From Stercorarius parasiticus (taxonomy: Eukaryota > Chordata > Aves > Charadriiformes > Stercorariidae): DNA of 64,000 nucleotides. The stretch lies in contig VWZL01000111.1 of assembly GCA_013396915.1 (NCBI GenBank), positions 457,227 to 521,226 on the forward strand, written 5' to 3'. Positions 48,771 to 58,933 of this stretch are shown here, in pieces. How positions within the stretch are numbered: position 1 is the stretch's first letter; each line of letters opens with the position of its first letter. The notes beneath the pieces were generated by a model. The model did no database searches. It was not told the DNA's origin and saw only the letters and a program-made list of their open reading frames with translations. The translations under genes and the position numbers were made by a program.

Positions 48771-49109
48771 GTAAGTTGGGTGAATGAAGGAGCCCAAGAA
48801 GTGTGGCAGTGAAGTTGGAAAGGTTTTGTGTAACTCCAGCCCAGTGCAGAGGGGTCAATCTTGCTACGCACTATCCTCACACTTGGCTGTGTTCAACTGC
48901 TGCTGCTTCCTCTCTTATGATTTGGTTCTGGCCTGAAAAAGCTTCTACTACAGCAGTAGAGGAGCTGAGTCTCATGCTGTTGACCTTATAAAGCGTCCTT
49001 TTCTCTTCTGAACTTGTGTAGATGTCCACAGAATTGTTAAATCAGGATTGACTGATGTGCAATTTTCATTTCTTTCCCTGTTAGAGCCTGGGTAGCTAGA
49101 CTGTGTTTT

Positions 49110-49470
49110 GATATTCAGAACTGCTGCTTATCTGGGACCGTAGTGGTGCATAAAGCTTTCTAGAGACAAGTATATGTTTATTAGACCTACTGATATAATT
49201 GTGGAAAGGGGGAAAACTGCCAAACATTCCAGCACACGCACACTTCTCCAATTAATTTTGCGTTTGACTGGCCTTTTTTCAATTACAACAAATGACAGAA
49301 CTGTTATTTATAAAGTTTTAGCTATTAATATACAGAGCACTTAAGCGCACAATTGGGAAATGTAAGCATGGCTGTCTGCCGTGATTATCTTGAGACTCTC
49401 CCTGGTGAACTGTAGCCCAAAATTCAGGTGAAAATGAAGGTACGCATTTAAAATTCCAGTAACTGTATTG
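49110..49470. promoter_or_regulatory. candidate CNE in FBXW4 intron 3
   Basis: This 360-bp block has GTGCATAAAGC, CTCCAATTAATTTTGCG, TTATTTATAAAG, AGCTATTAATATACAG, CACTTAAGCGCAC and GTAAGCATGGC. It is repeat-free and AT-rich with homeodomain and CDX/HOX-like cores. In other vertebrates FBXW4 introns contain FGF8 limb and brain enhancers, so this is a strong positional candidate. Conservation is not tested. Confidence 0.42.
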
Positions 49471-49559
49471 GTTGAAAAAAGTCAAAATGTCTTTGTAGTT
49501 AATTCAAAGCACAATACCCTGCACGGCTGCTCTGAAATGAATGAAAAGCTGAGATTGGA

Positions 49560-49790
49560 CATGGGTAAGAATGAGTTCTCACTTGTTCCCTTACTCCAGC
49601 CATTCAGCATCCAATCGGGATTCTGGCATGCTCGAAGCAGTAGGAGGAGGAATGGCTGCTCTGCTAGTTTCTGCAGCTTAACACGAAGTGGAGGGGGAAA
49701 GATAGCCAGGAAAATTGTCATGTGTGGCAGATCAGGCTTTGATTGGCCAGATGTGGGATTGCAAGAGGACAGGTGATGTGTGAGGAGTGG
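49560..49790. promoter_or_regulatory. second candidate CNE in FBXW4 intron 3
   Basis: The block contains CATTCAGCATCCAATCGGG, TTGTCATGTGTGGCAG and GGCTTTGATTGGCCAGATGTG. CTTTGATTGG combines a TCF/LEF-type core with a CCAAT box on the reverse strand, next to CAGATGTG (an E-box). Weaker candidate than the block before it. Confidence 0.28.
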
Positions 49791-49928
49791 AGGGTTAATA
49801 ATGCTGCATGAATTTCAGCTCTCGTGAGAGATTGGTCCCGGTCTTTTTGTGGCACTCCTAAGCACTAATGGAAGGTCCAAGGGAGATGCATCTGATACAG
49901 ACTCCCTGCCTGGGGATTTGTTTTTCAG

Positions 49929-50061
49929 AGATGGAAATATTGTCCTTCACAAGATCCATGGCTCCTACAGCGTCAAGTTCTCTGCACATGAGCAGGAGGT
50001 GAACTGTGTGGACTTCCAAAGCGGCCTCATTGTCAGTGGCTCCCGAGACAGAACAGCGAAG
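49929..50061 (+). CDS. FBXW4: FBXW4 exon 4 (WD40 repeats 1-2)
   Basis: The exon starts after TTTTTCAG, completing the Gly codon. It reads DGNIVLHKIHGSYSVKFSAH, then EQEVNCVDFQSGLIVSGSRD and RTAK, ending in phase 0 before GTGAGC. Human has DGKIGIHKIHSTFTVKYSAH followed by EQEVNCVD and IIVSGSRDRTAKVW. The HEQEVNCVD...IVSGSRDRTAKVW pattern is a canonical WD40 blade with the GSRD turn. It is continued directly by exon 5. Confidence 0.96.
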
Positions 50062-52654
50062 GTGAGCAGTAAAGTTCCAGCAGCTGCAGGTGCTGCTGTA
50101 GAAGTGACCTCAGAGGCCTTGTGTCATGGATGTTTAAGTGTCAGCAGAACACTTTGTGAGCCCTATCTTGGATGTCTGCACGAGGAGCGCTGGGTACCTT
50201 GGCGTAGGCTCATGTCTCTGAAAAGATGGTTGCTGTGCCAAGCTTTTAGCAAAGAGATTTGGCGGTATTTTATGACATCAGCTGCTGGTTTAAACTAGGA
50301 AATGCAGAAGGCAGCAGCTGATGTAGAGTGAAAGAAGCAAAACATCTGTCTAATACTGTAGTGCAGATCCCTGCCAGTTAGTCTGAAACTTGCCATATGT
50401 ATCTCAAGCACATCCTTGGTTTGTGATGCAGTGCTGCTTCACATGCTCCCTGTTGTATATTCGATCACTTTAAGGGATAGCATTGATGGCTTTTGCAAAT
50501 TTATGGGGTTGTAGTTTGTATATTTGTGGGTTTTGGTGTAATTTTTTAAAAATTTATTTATTTAATTATTTTTTTTAATGGTTCTTGGTTTGCAAACCAG
50601 GAGTGAAGTTAGTCTATGAATACTGTTAGCTCCCATTTTTATTTTTCTCTTCCAGTTGGCATGACTGAATCCTGTCACGTAATTTTTGGCTATTTCTTTT
50701 TGAGGCAAGGCATTGTTTTTTGTCCTTCTGGAGCTGATTGGCAGTGCAGTGTTCCTACATGGACCTGGAGACTTGTTCTCCTGAGCTGTAACAAGCTCTA
50801 TTTTAGTAGTTTAGGAAACTCCATGTTCTGCCCTTGTCCTGCTAGCATGATGCAGCACCTGTAGCATCTTTGCAACCACTTGTTTCATTGTTGCAAATGG
50901 TTGCTGTATGTTGAAAGCTTTGGCTTTCAGACTAGGCTGATGGATACTCTAGGTTCCTGGTACATATCATAGAGCATTAATGGAGTTAAGAGGAAAAACT
51001 TCTGTTCCTGTTTTGCAAGAGGGGAATCTGGGACAAAGAAAGACTTAAATGTCTCTTTCAAGGTTTTATAGGAAGTGTGTGGAAATGGGTGACTATCTGA
51101 CAGGCTGCTGAGCAGCATAACGCTATCTATTTTCTTTTGTTGCTCTGTATGTGTGTACTGCTGGGTAAAATCACTCCTAAGCAGAGCAGTGTTCTGGTGC
51201 AAAGGGGATGCTGCTTGCCTTCTGGGAGCAAGGCCTTGATGCTGCTTTGTGTCACACTTAAGCGTGGCTGCTCCACTCTGTTCTGTGGAGCCTCTTTGCT
51301 GTGATAGTGCCTTCTTGCTGCTTCCCTGGCAGCTGGAGGACAGAACTCCCCGACCTTGAGAACAAATTCCTGAAGGCCAGAGGGGAATTTAAGGCTGTTT
51401 TTCTTGGAGCTGGTGTGAGATCTTGCCCACCCAGTGCTCCCCACAGCATAGGCTCTAGGGATATTCGCCTCTTATTTTTTATCATCTCTTTTGTAGGCTG
51501 TCTTGTTTGCGTGAATAAGACTCTTGGAGGGTGGAAGGGAATCCCTACCAGCCTTTTAAAGGGGCTCTAAGCGTCTAAGCTATTGAGGGCTCTGCTGAGT
51601 GTTGATTAGGCCTAAGCCCTGAAGAGCTGCTAATGTACATTCCTGTGTGATAGGCACCAGATAGTGTGCTCTGAGCAATATTTTTAACCTGTAGGAGATA
51701 GGGTTGCCTTAAAAGAGTTAAGCTTTTCTACTGCTTTTGCTGACACTAGGTGCTAAATTCCCCGCTGACAAGAATAGCCTGCAATCCTGGGCATTATCAA
51801 CAAACAAACAAATAGGGCACTCCCAGCTTTGAAGTCTTGAAGTGAAACACTGGGGGTTGGTTACAGAGAACTGAGGGGCTCGAGTCCTGTGGGCCAAGAA
51901 TGAAGGCAAAGTGGAGAAATTGAGGGCCACAAGCAGAAGCCCCAGCAAGAATCTGGAAGGCTTTACTAAGACCCAGAAACAAAGGGATGTGTGTGGTGAA
52001 CTGGTGGAAGGGGATGTGCATGTATGCACAGATGGGGAAGGGAAGAGATTCTCTCACATTGTAGGTGAGCAAGGAGGGCCTATTTGAAAATAGCCTGGGG
52101 TACACTTAAGAAACTTGGACAAAAGAAGTGGGCTTATTTAAAAAAAAACAAAAAACAAATAAAAACAACAACAACAAAAAAAAAACAAACAAAAAACCAA
52201 ACACAAAAAACCAAAACTATTTTACAGGATAGCGAATGATTGATTTTATAGATAATACGAATGGAATTTTTTCAGAGATGGTACAAAGTCTTCTCACACT
52301 ATTCAAGAGAACAGCAGAGATTTGAACAAATCCCACTTCTTGTTTAATTAACTATGGAAGATGAGAAGTCTCTGTGTTGAGTGCTGCCCTAGAGAACATG
52401 TGGTGATGGGTATGCTTTCTCTTTTACCAGTGGGATGGAAGGTCATACTCATAAGCTGACTCTTTGTGTAACTTTAAGTGCTTGTTTCTGCCAGTGACTG
52501 GAGGCTTTGCTCCTCAAAAATAAGTAATGGAATTTCAGGGAGAGGATCTCAGGGAAGGTGAGCATGGCAGTTTTAGCAGCTCTTTCAGCACAACGTTAGC
52601 AGTGTGCATCCTACCTTCTGGGTGATGTGGCATAACATGCATCTCTCTCCTTAG
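50062..52654 (+). other. FBXW4: FBXW4 intron 4
   Basis: This is a 2.6-kb GT-AG intron with ordinary AT-rich composition. It includes the A-rich low-complexity stretch at 52138-52217, listed separately. No recognisable gene or motif cluster. Confidence 0.8.
52138..52217. repeat. A-rich (AAAC)n-like low-complexity tract
   Basis: About 80 bases consist almost only of A with scattered C, in AAAC and AAC units. No adjacent retroelement body or duplication is seen, so it is called simple low-complexity sequence. Confidence 0.8.
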
Positions 52655-52749
52655 GTTTGGTCGCTGTCCACGGGCAGAGTTGGGCAGTGTCTACATACAG
52701 TGCAGACAGAGGATCGAGTGTGGTCCATTGCTATCAGCCCATTATTAAG
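52655..52749 (+). CDS. FBXW4: FBXW4 exon 5 (WD40 repeats 2-3)
   Basis: This 95-bp exon starts after CTCTCCTTAG and ends before GTAACT, phase 2. It reads VWSLSTGRVGQCLHTVQTED and then RVWSIAISPLL, almost identical to human VWPLASGRLGQCLHTIQTED and RVWSIAISPLLS. It closes one WD40 blade (KVW) and opens the next. The next human exon begins with the sequence leading to VTGTACCG...IWDL. No such sequence is found in the remaining 11 kb, so the gene continues past the window. Confidence 0.95.
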
Positions 52750-54059
52750 GTAACTGAGATCTCTTTATTCCCAATTTCCAACAGAGAGAAGTAAAGGAGT
52801 TGGATAGGCTGTGTGTCCACAAATCTCTCTGAGGCACCAGTATGACACTTCAGGGACTTGATTTGGGTGGAGGCTGATTAGGTGCTTGTGCCTGCAGCAG
52901 GAGCTCAGAGAAGAGCATATGGTCTCTGTTCCCCATAACAGTAGTGTGATCCACTCATAAAGAGGCTGTGAAAATGGCCCTGCAATCCTGTTACTGTCTC
53001 AGGTGGGACCTGTTCATTCTTACTTGCAGAGCAGACTCTGACTTGCTAATTTGAAGCAATGAGCTGGATCCTCTTGAAGTCTTCTGTACTGAAAAGATGC
53101 CAACTTGTATTCTCATTCTCTGTCAGGAGAGATGCCAAGCAGAAAAGCAGCTTGGGAGCTGTGTGCGGTGGTTAGAGCTTGGTTTTCTTTGAGCATGCTG
53201 AACTGGGAAAAATGGAAGTGGAGTTCAGGGATGAGGTTTTCTAGCCTCTACTGCCTGTAGCCCTGTGCTTCTAGCGTGTCTGTGGTGCTACAACTACAAC
53301 TTCAGCTTGGGAGGCAAGGGCAGTACCTGCATCAGCATCTTCCAGGGTGTCTTCAAAATGCTCCTGTTCTTGAGGAAGTGAAAATCTGAGAAACTTAAAT
53401 TCTCGCTGTTAAAATCTTACACTGGCCAGCAACAATCTGTCTCTTTGGTTCACTGTTAAGCTGGTCTTCTGCATGCAAGAGAGATTCTTCCTCAAGGGAG
53501 AGGGGGGAAGATGACCTGTTGTTGCTGCCTATGTGATGACTGCAACTAGTGAATTTTAGGTTTGTGCAAAACCAAAATGCTTTCCACAACTGCTGTCCTC
53601 ATTAGACTTCCAAGCTTGTTTTGCAGGTGGCAGAGCTAATGGTGTTATCAGGGAAATGACCCTTGAGGCCCGCTATGATTTTGCCATTCCTTCGTCCCAT
53701 TGCTCCAAGTGTTTGAGACCAGATAGTGTTTTTGAAGAAGTGCCATGTGCGTTAATGCTGCTGCAAGATGTTAGATAGAAGCCCTTTGCTGTCTTCTGTG
53801 CTGCAAGGGTCCCTTTTCTAGCAGACAGGCTCTGTCTTTAGCACCGTAGCTGGTTAGAGCCCAGTGGCATGCTGCTTCCTACTCCTAAGTGATGACCTAC
53901 TGAGGTGGCCTCTTGTCAGGACAGTGTTCCTCTCCGTGGTGTGCACGCTTGCGCACACTCTCTGTCACAATATTTACCCACTGTCTCCCCACGCCCTCTT
54001 TCCTCCCTGCAGGGTGATAAATGGTGGAACAGCTACCCCATGAACAAGTGGGCTTAAAT

Positions 54060-54330
54060 TGTGCACTTTTTTTTTTTATTGAGACTGTGGACTGTACCAG
54101 CCTCCCCCGCTAGCCCACCCTACCATCCCCCCCTTACCCCTCCATATTTTGGGGAGGGGGGTGCGTGGAGAATTAAAGCCAATTAGCCACGTCATTAATT
54201 CTTCAATTTGACGGCTGATATAGCAGGGCCTGAAACACGCTGCTGACCTCGTATAATGGGAACCCTGCTCCTTAACATATTGACGATGGGACAAGTTAAT
54301 TAAAATTCCACAGAGAGAAGGTGTCGGCTA
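54060..54330. promoter_or_regulatory. candidate CNE in FBXW4 intron 5
   Basis: The block contains GAATTAAAGCCAATTAGCCACGTCATTAATTC, CAATTTGACGGCTGATATAGC, GAAACACGCTGC, CTCGTATAATGGG and GTTAATTAAAATTCC. CGTCA...TGACG half-sites (54190-54194 and 54209-54213) flank an AT-rich core with a TAAT motif. Homeodomain cores are dense, the sequence is non-repetitive and it retains CpGs despite being AT-rich, which is unusual for neutral intron. Strong enhancer candidate by appearance only. Confidence 0.45.
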
Positions 54331-56099
54331 ACCTATAAACCTGTCGCTTCTCAGAACAAATCGCAGCCGTCCTAGAAGAGAGAGAGGATCAGAGCAGGAG
54401 GGCATGTGGTGGGGGAGGACCAGGGCAAGGGGCAGAGGAGATGAATTTTTCACTAATAGGTTTTATTGCTTGCTGTCTAATGAGGGTGAGTATCAAAAAG
54501 ATAATATCTGGTTTCTAGCAAGGTCTTCTTTGGGGAGCTCTGTGGTTTCTGTTTTATTTGCAAGAGCCCATATTTCACCTGTGTTCATTCCCTATGCACT
54601 TGTGTGTGAAGCTTTTCCTCCCTTGCAGCCCCCATCCTTCTTGCCAGAGCTTGGATGCGTTTGTTCCTCAGTGAGGCTGAACATGGCCTATAACCTCCAC
54701 TTCCTCCTAAACATTTGATGTGCCCTCTCGATTCCTCCTTCTCACCTGTGCTGGTTTAAACTGAGAGCTCCTCCGTAAGAACGGCCAGTTTTGTGGGTGT
54801 AGAACTGCTGTAGAATCAGGCACCAATACCTAAGTATTTTGGCTCATTGTTGCTGAGAACCCACCAGCTTTCTCTATTATGAACACACAGACCTCAGGAA
54901 CGGCTCAAAGCAGTTGTGCACGGTGGGGTAGGAGCTAGCTCTAGCCATTTGAAAGTGCTTTGGAGAGGCTGCAGTTTCCTGGCTTGGAGGTTTGCCAGGA
55001 CTAAGACTCTCTAGAGTAGTCAGGGTTGTATTCTTACTGAACCTCAGCTGTTAATGGGCAGGACTGAAACTTTTCTTCTTCCTTTTCAGTGATATCTTCC
55101 TTAGAAAGTGTCCCATGTGCTCCTGACCCACACATGGGTTTTGTGCTGCAGCCCTGCTCTGCTAGACTGCTGCTCTAATGAGCCTGTACACCCAAACTAA
55201 ACTTCAGAGACTTGTGCTCTTAAAGTGCAGTTCCTCTGGCTTCAGGCATCTTTCTTGGGTAGTCTGCTTTGGTTTGTCCGCAGTTTCCCTGTGTCACTAC
55301 AGAGATCCTCCTGCAGATGTGCTGAGCTAGGTACAAGCCCTCCTCGCTCTTTGTGGAGTGGTGCTGGTCTGGGTGCTTGGAGGGTCTGCAAACAGAATGA
55401 TGCCTGCAAGGGAGATTAAGTAGGGTAAGAGGCAGTAAAAGGGTACCAAGAGTACCCAATCTTCTCTTAATATGCAGGAGAAAATAGTGCTTGGTCCCTT
55501 GTATAACCTTTTCAGCCATGGAATTGCCTTCACATCCGTGTGTGTTATTGGAGCTTCATTGCTTTGGGGATCTCTAACAGTGCCCTGCGGGGTAGTAGGG
55601 ATGGAGAGGGCATTGTGTTTCTTCTGGGTTTTCAGCAACCCTTCTGCATTGCTCTGCTGGTCGGTGTGCTTGGAACATTGCCTGTCACATCAGAGACTAG
55701 AGAAGAGTCTGAGAGTATCCTTAAAATAGGATACTTAAGGGTGCCTCAGCTTGCTCTGGCAATTGTTTTAATTGTTCTCCAAAGCTGTCCTTCTCCATGG
55801 AGTAGTAAAATGCTGTACTTGCAGAGAGGCTGTGTACCTTAACCATGTTTCCTAGCTGCTTGTAATCCCCTTCCCCCTGAGTTCATTTGCCTTTTGAACT
55901 CTGCGTCATGCAGATGTTAAACTTTCATTTACTGGTGCTTACTGCAGTGACTTATGTGTGCTCAGGGACCAGGGTAAGCCTGAGTGCAGTGGACCAATTC
56001 AAATGTGCAAAGTGAGGCAAACCCAGGGGTTTCTACTGGAATAGTGGCACCTTCATGCTTTGTGATTCCCTGAGGTGGCAGTAGCCAGGGAAGAGAAGT

Positions 56100-56345
56100 G
56101 ACCACTGTACACTGTTTAATTTGAGGGATAGGTTTATGGAGAAAATGAGGTCCAATTGCCTGGCATTTATGGCTGCAGAAACATAAGGCTAATGATATAC
56201 GTTGTGCTACTGAAATGTTCCTTTATTTAGGGGAAAACTTGTTGCAATTTTTTTCCCCCTAATGATAGAGAAGCTTGTAAACTGGAAGGGAAAGAAAAAA
56301 GTGGACCTTAACGTTAAATTCATTATTAATCTTGGATTCAGAAAT
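56100..56345. promoter_or_regulatory. candidate CNE in FBXW4 intron 5 with two TTTATGG sites
   Basis: Two CDX/HOX13-type TTTATGG cores lie 33 bases apart in the same orientation (56133-56139 and 56166-56172). TCCAATTGCC lies between them, and GGCTAATGATATACG and AACGTTAAATTCATTATTAATC follow. Non-repetitive. Could serve posterior or limb expression; inference. Confidence 0.35.
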
Positions 56346-57044
56346 TCTTTGGTGTTGGATTGAAAAAAGTATTCAAATCTAAGCTGACTTCTCCTGCTGG
56401 ATCTGGCCACTGGCATTTCCTATTTAGATTTTAAAATATTTGTCATGAGAGCTTCCCATGTTGTACTCAGTGTGCCGAATTTTAAACTAAGAGAAGAGAT
56501 GCTGGAGGCACAAAAATGGTTTTTCGATGTACAGCTATAGATGGAGAGCTAGGAAAACTTTAATGCAATTTGGGGCAATGTTAGGCAACTGTAATGCCCC
56601 CTATTGTGGCAGTGATGTGCTTTGGGTGTGTAAGCCCAAAAGACAGTCTCTCCTTTTCCAACTGTGTCATTGGTCTACTGAAGTATATGACTACTTCTTG
56701 CAAATGTTGCCTTGCTGAAGTGCAGGTTTACTCCAGAGAGGAGGAAAGTTTGTACCAAAGACTAGCTATCTGCATTGAATGTTTAATTTAAAGGAAAATG
56801 AGTAGTTCTGTGAGCAGTTGAATTTAAAAAGCTAGGCTTGCTCTATCTCTTCTGATTATGTGGTGTAGTAGTTGAGACCGGACTCCCCTATTTTAACATG
56901 TTAATTTAAATCTCTGTTAACCTAATTGCCTCTCCCATGGAATATTATGGGGAAGTAATATCTGGGGAGACCTCTACCCCTGTGGACAACCTCGGACAAA
57001 CTGTAAAACATACCCAAAATTTGCTCGGGACAGGAAGGAAGAGA

Positions 57045-57205
57045 AGGGTTACTGACAGGCACCTTGCCTGAATGGGCCTCTCTTCCATTGGGAACAATCA
57101 AAATGATTAATTTTGAGGGCTTCTTTGTAATGGTTATCTGGAAACTTTTTGTGAAAGTGAAACAATCTGATCTTGCCGATTGCATTAGAGCAAAACAACA
57201 CACTT
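57045..57205. promoter_or_regulatory. candidate CNE in FBXW4 intron 5
   Basis: The block includes GGGAACAATCAAAATGATTAATTTTGAGG, TTTGTAATGGTTATC, AACAATCTGATC and GATTGCATTAGAGC. In the first run, CAAAATGATTAATTTTG forms an imperfect palindrome around ATGATTAAT. SOX-like ACAAT and homeodomain TAAT cores cluster. Composition-based candidate only. Confidence 0.33.
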
Positions 57206-58792
57206 GAGTCAGAGCAACTTTGCAGTGGTTTTAACTGTACAGTTGAAGCCTTAACGTGCAGCAGTTAGTGCTCCACTTTTATCAGCAGATATCCCCTACT
57301 GCATATCAAGATGAACTGTTGGCTGTAGTGGTGCTCTCTTTTGACCTAGCTTTGCGCAGTTAACCTGTCTGAGTCTGCTAGGACTTGGGACAAGTAACTG
57401 GGTTTTATTCTGGTTTGTGCATTGCCAGCAAAATAGCAGGCAGCAACAGCTCTGCTGTCCTTGGGGATCTCTGTAGAGCCTGATTGGTTTGAATAATTGA
57501 GAGGGGACTTTGACCTGCAGCTGTTTCTTAAGCAGGGGCAGGAAGAACCTGCTCAACTGTGAGATCCCAGGGTGGACTTGCAGAGTTAGTGGTGGCGTTA
57601 ACTACCATCTCTTACAGACCTCAGAGAGTGATCTGGATGCAGGTTTCTAGATACATGTCATATAGCCATAACTGACTTGGTGCTCTTTCACCCTTAAGCT
57701 GAAGAGCAGGAAACGAGTATCAGTTTCTCCCCTCTGAAGCTAAAATGACACCTGTGTCTTATCCATGTGCCCTGACTGTTCCCTTGATGTTGGGAGGAAG
57801 AAGACTTCGTTTTACCTTCTTTAATTTTGTGATAATGACTGTATTTGGTCTTCTTCACATGGGTGAACACATGAACATACATGTCCCTTTTCCTTCTCCT
57901 CTAGAAACAAACACATGTGCAAACACTTCTATAAGTTAAAAAACTGCAACTTACCTTTCTTCACTTCAGTTTCTTTCCTTTGCCATCTAAAGCTCACACG
58001 ACTGATGACTTGTTCCCTTTTTGTCACTTTGGCCAATACACTAACGTATATGTTTTCTGTGACTCTGTGAATTGGCTCACTAGTGGTTGTGGGCAGGTGA
58101 GCAGGTTTTGGGAGGCAGTAGCTAACCGAGTTAGAACCTAGACATCTGTTTCTAATCCTGTGGAGCTGTGATGCATATTGAATTTTTTTTTTTCTCCCCC
58201 TGCAGTTTTTTCTCATCTTTCCCCTTGCTTGAGGGGAAAGTCTGTCTTGGAAAGCTTAGGGGAAGCATCTTTCTTGTGCTGCTTGGTTTGCACAGGAGAA
58301 TCCATGTCTGTTTAATCGATGTGACAGAAGAAGCTTAGTTGAGGGGGCTGGCAGCGTTACGGTTTGAGGTTTCTATTTCCAGTTTGCGATCGTTTTCTCT
58401 TTGCTTTTTAAATTCTCAGAGGGAGAAGGTAACTTCACCAGACCTTGGCTGCTGTTTACCTTTACTCGGCTGTGCAGTATGCCTTTGTTTTTCCACCTTT
58501 GATCAGTGTCCTGCCAACAGATAATTTAGCAATTGCATCCCAGGGTGGAAGTGTGGAGTTAATGTTAAAATTAGGGTTTTTTTCCTTTCCTTACTTCTCT
58601 GGCTGATGGAGCAGAGAAGGGGAGAGGGGAGGTGAAGGGGGCCATAAATTCTAGACCCGGTGATTCTGCTCCTTGTAGAGAAACGAAAACCTCTGATGTC
58701 TCTTCAGCACTTTCATTAACATTTAAATTAAGGGTTTGTTTTTCAGGCGGCTTCAGTCAGAGCCCTTTCATAGCCTGACACATGGAGGCTGT

Positions 58793-58811
58793 TCTCTCTC
58801 TCTCTCTCTCC
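58793..58811. repeat. (TC)n microsatellite
   Basis: A run of about nine TC units just upstream of the exon-like segment at 58872. Simple-sequence repeat. Confidence 0.8.
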
Positions 58812-58871
58812 AGCTTGCAAATCAATGTACAATAGTAATCACTGCTGTATTTTTTTTTTCTGATCTCTCAG

Positions 58872-58933
58872 GAGGGCAGCGACCTGACAAGCTGTACCAG
58901 AGGTTCAAAGAGAATCAGAAACGGAGTGCAAAG
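58872..58933 (+). other. exon-like segment in FBXW4 intron 5 (possible cryptic or poison exon)
   Basis: A strong acceptor context (T11 tract followed by CTGATCTCTCAG) precedes a 62-base segment, followed by the donor AAG|GTAGAT. One frame reads GQRPDKLYQRFKENQKRSAK, which has coding-like composition but matches nothing I know. If spliced after FBXW4 exon 5 (phase 2), it would meet a TGA after four codons, so it would act as a premature-stop exon. It may be chance. Confidence 0.25.

Larger units (their letters stand above)
48771..49928 (+). other. FBXW4: FBXW4 intron 3
   Basis: This is a 1.16-kb intron (GTAAGT to TGTTTTTCAG). Most of its middle and second half (about 49110-49470 and 49560-49790) is AT-rich, non-repetitive and motif-dense. 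These parts are listed separately as candidate regulatory elements. No gene is embedded. Confidence 0.8.

Noticed and set aside
48342..48812. Open frame of 156 codons across FBXW4 exon 3
   Set aside because: It is the shifted frame over exon 3; the conserved WD40 sequence is in the other frame.
54740..54900. TGTGCTGGTTTAAACTGAG, reminiscent of the start of some avian LTRs
   Set aside because: No second LTR, no primer-binding site and no retroviral coding sequence nearby.
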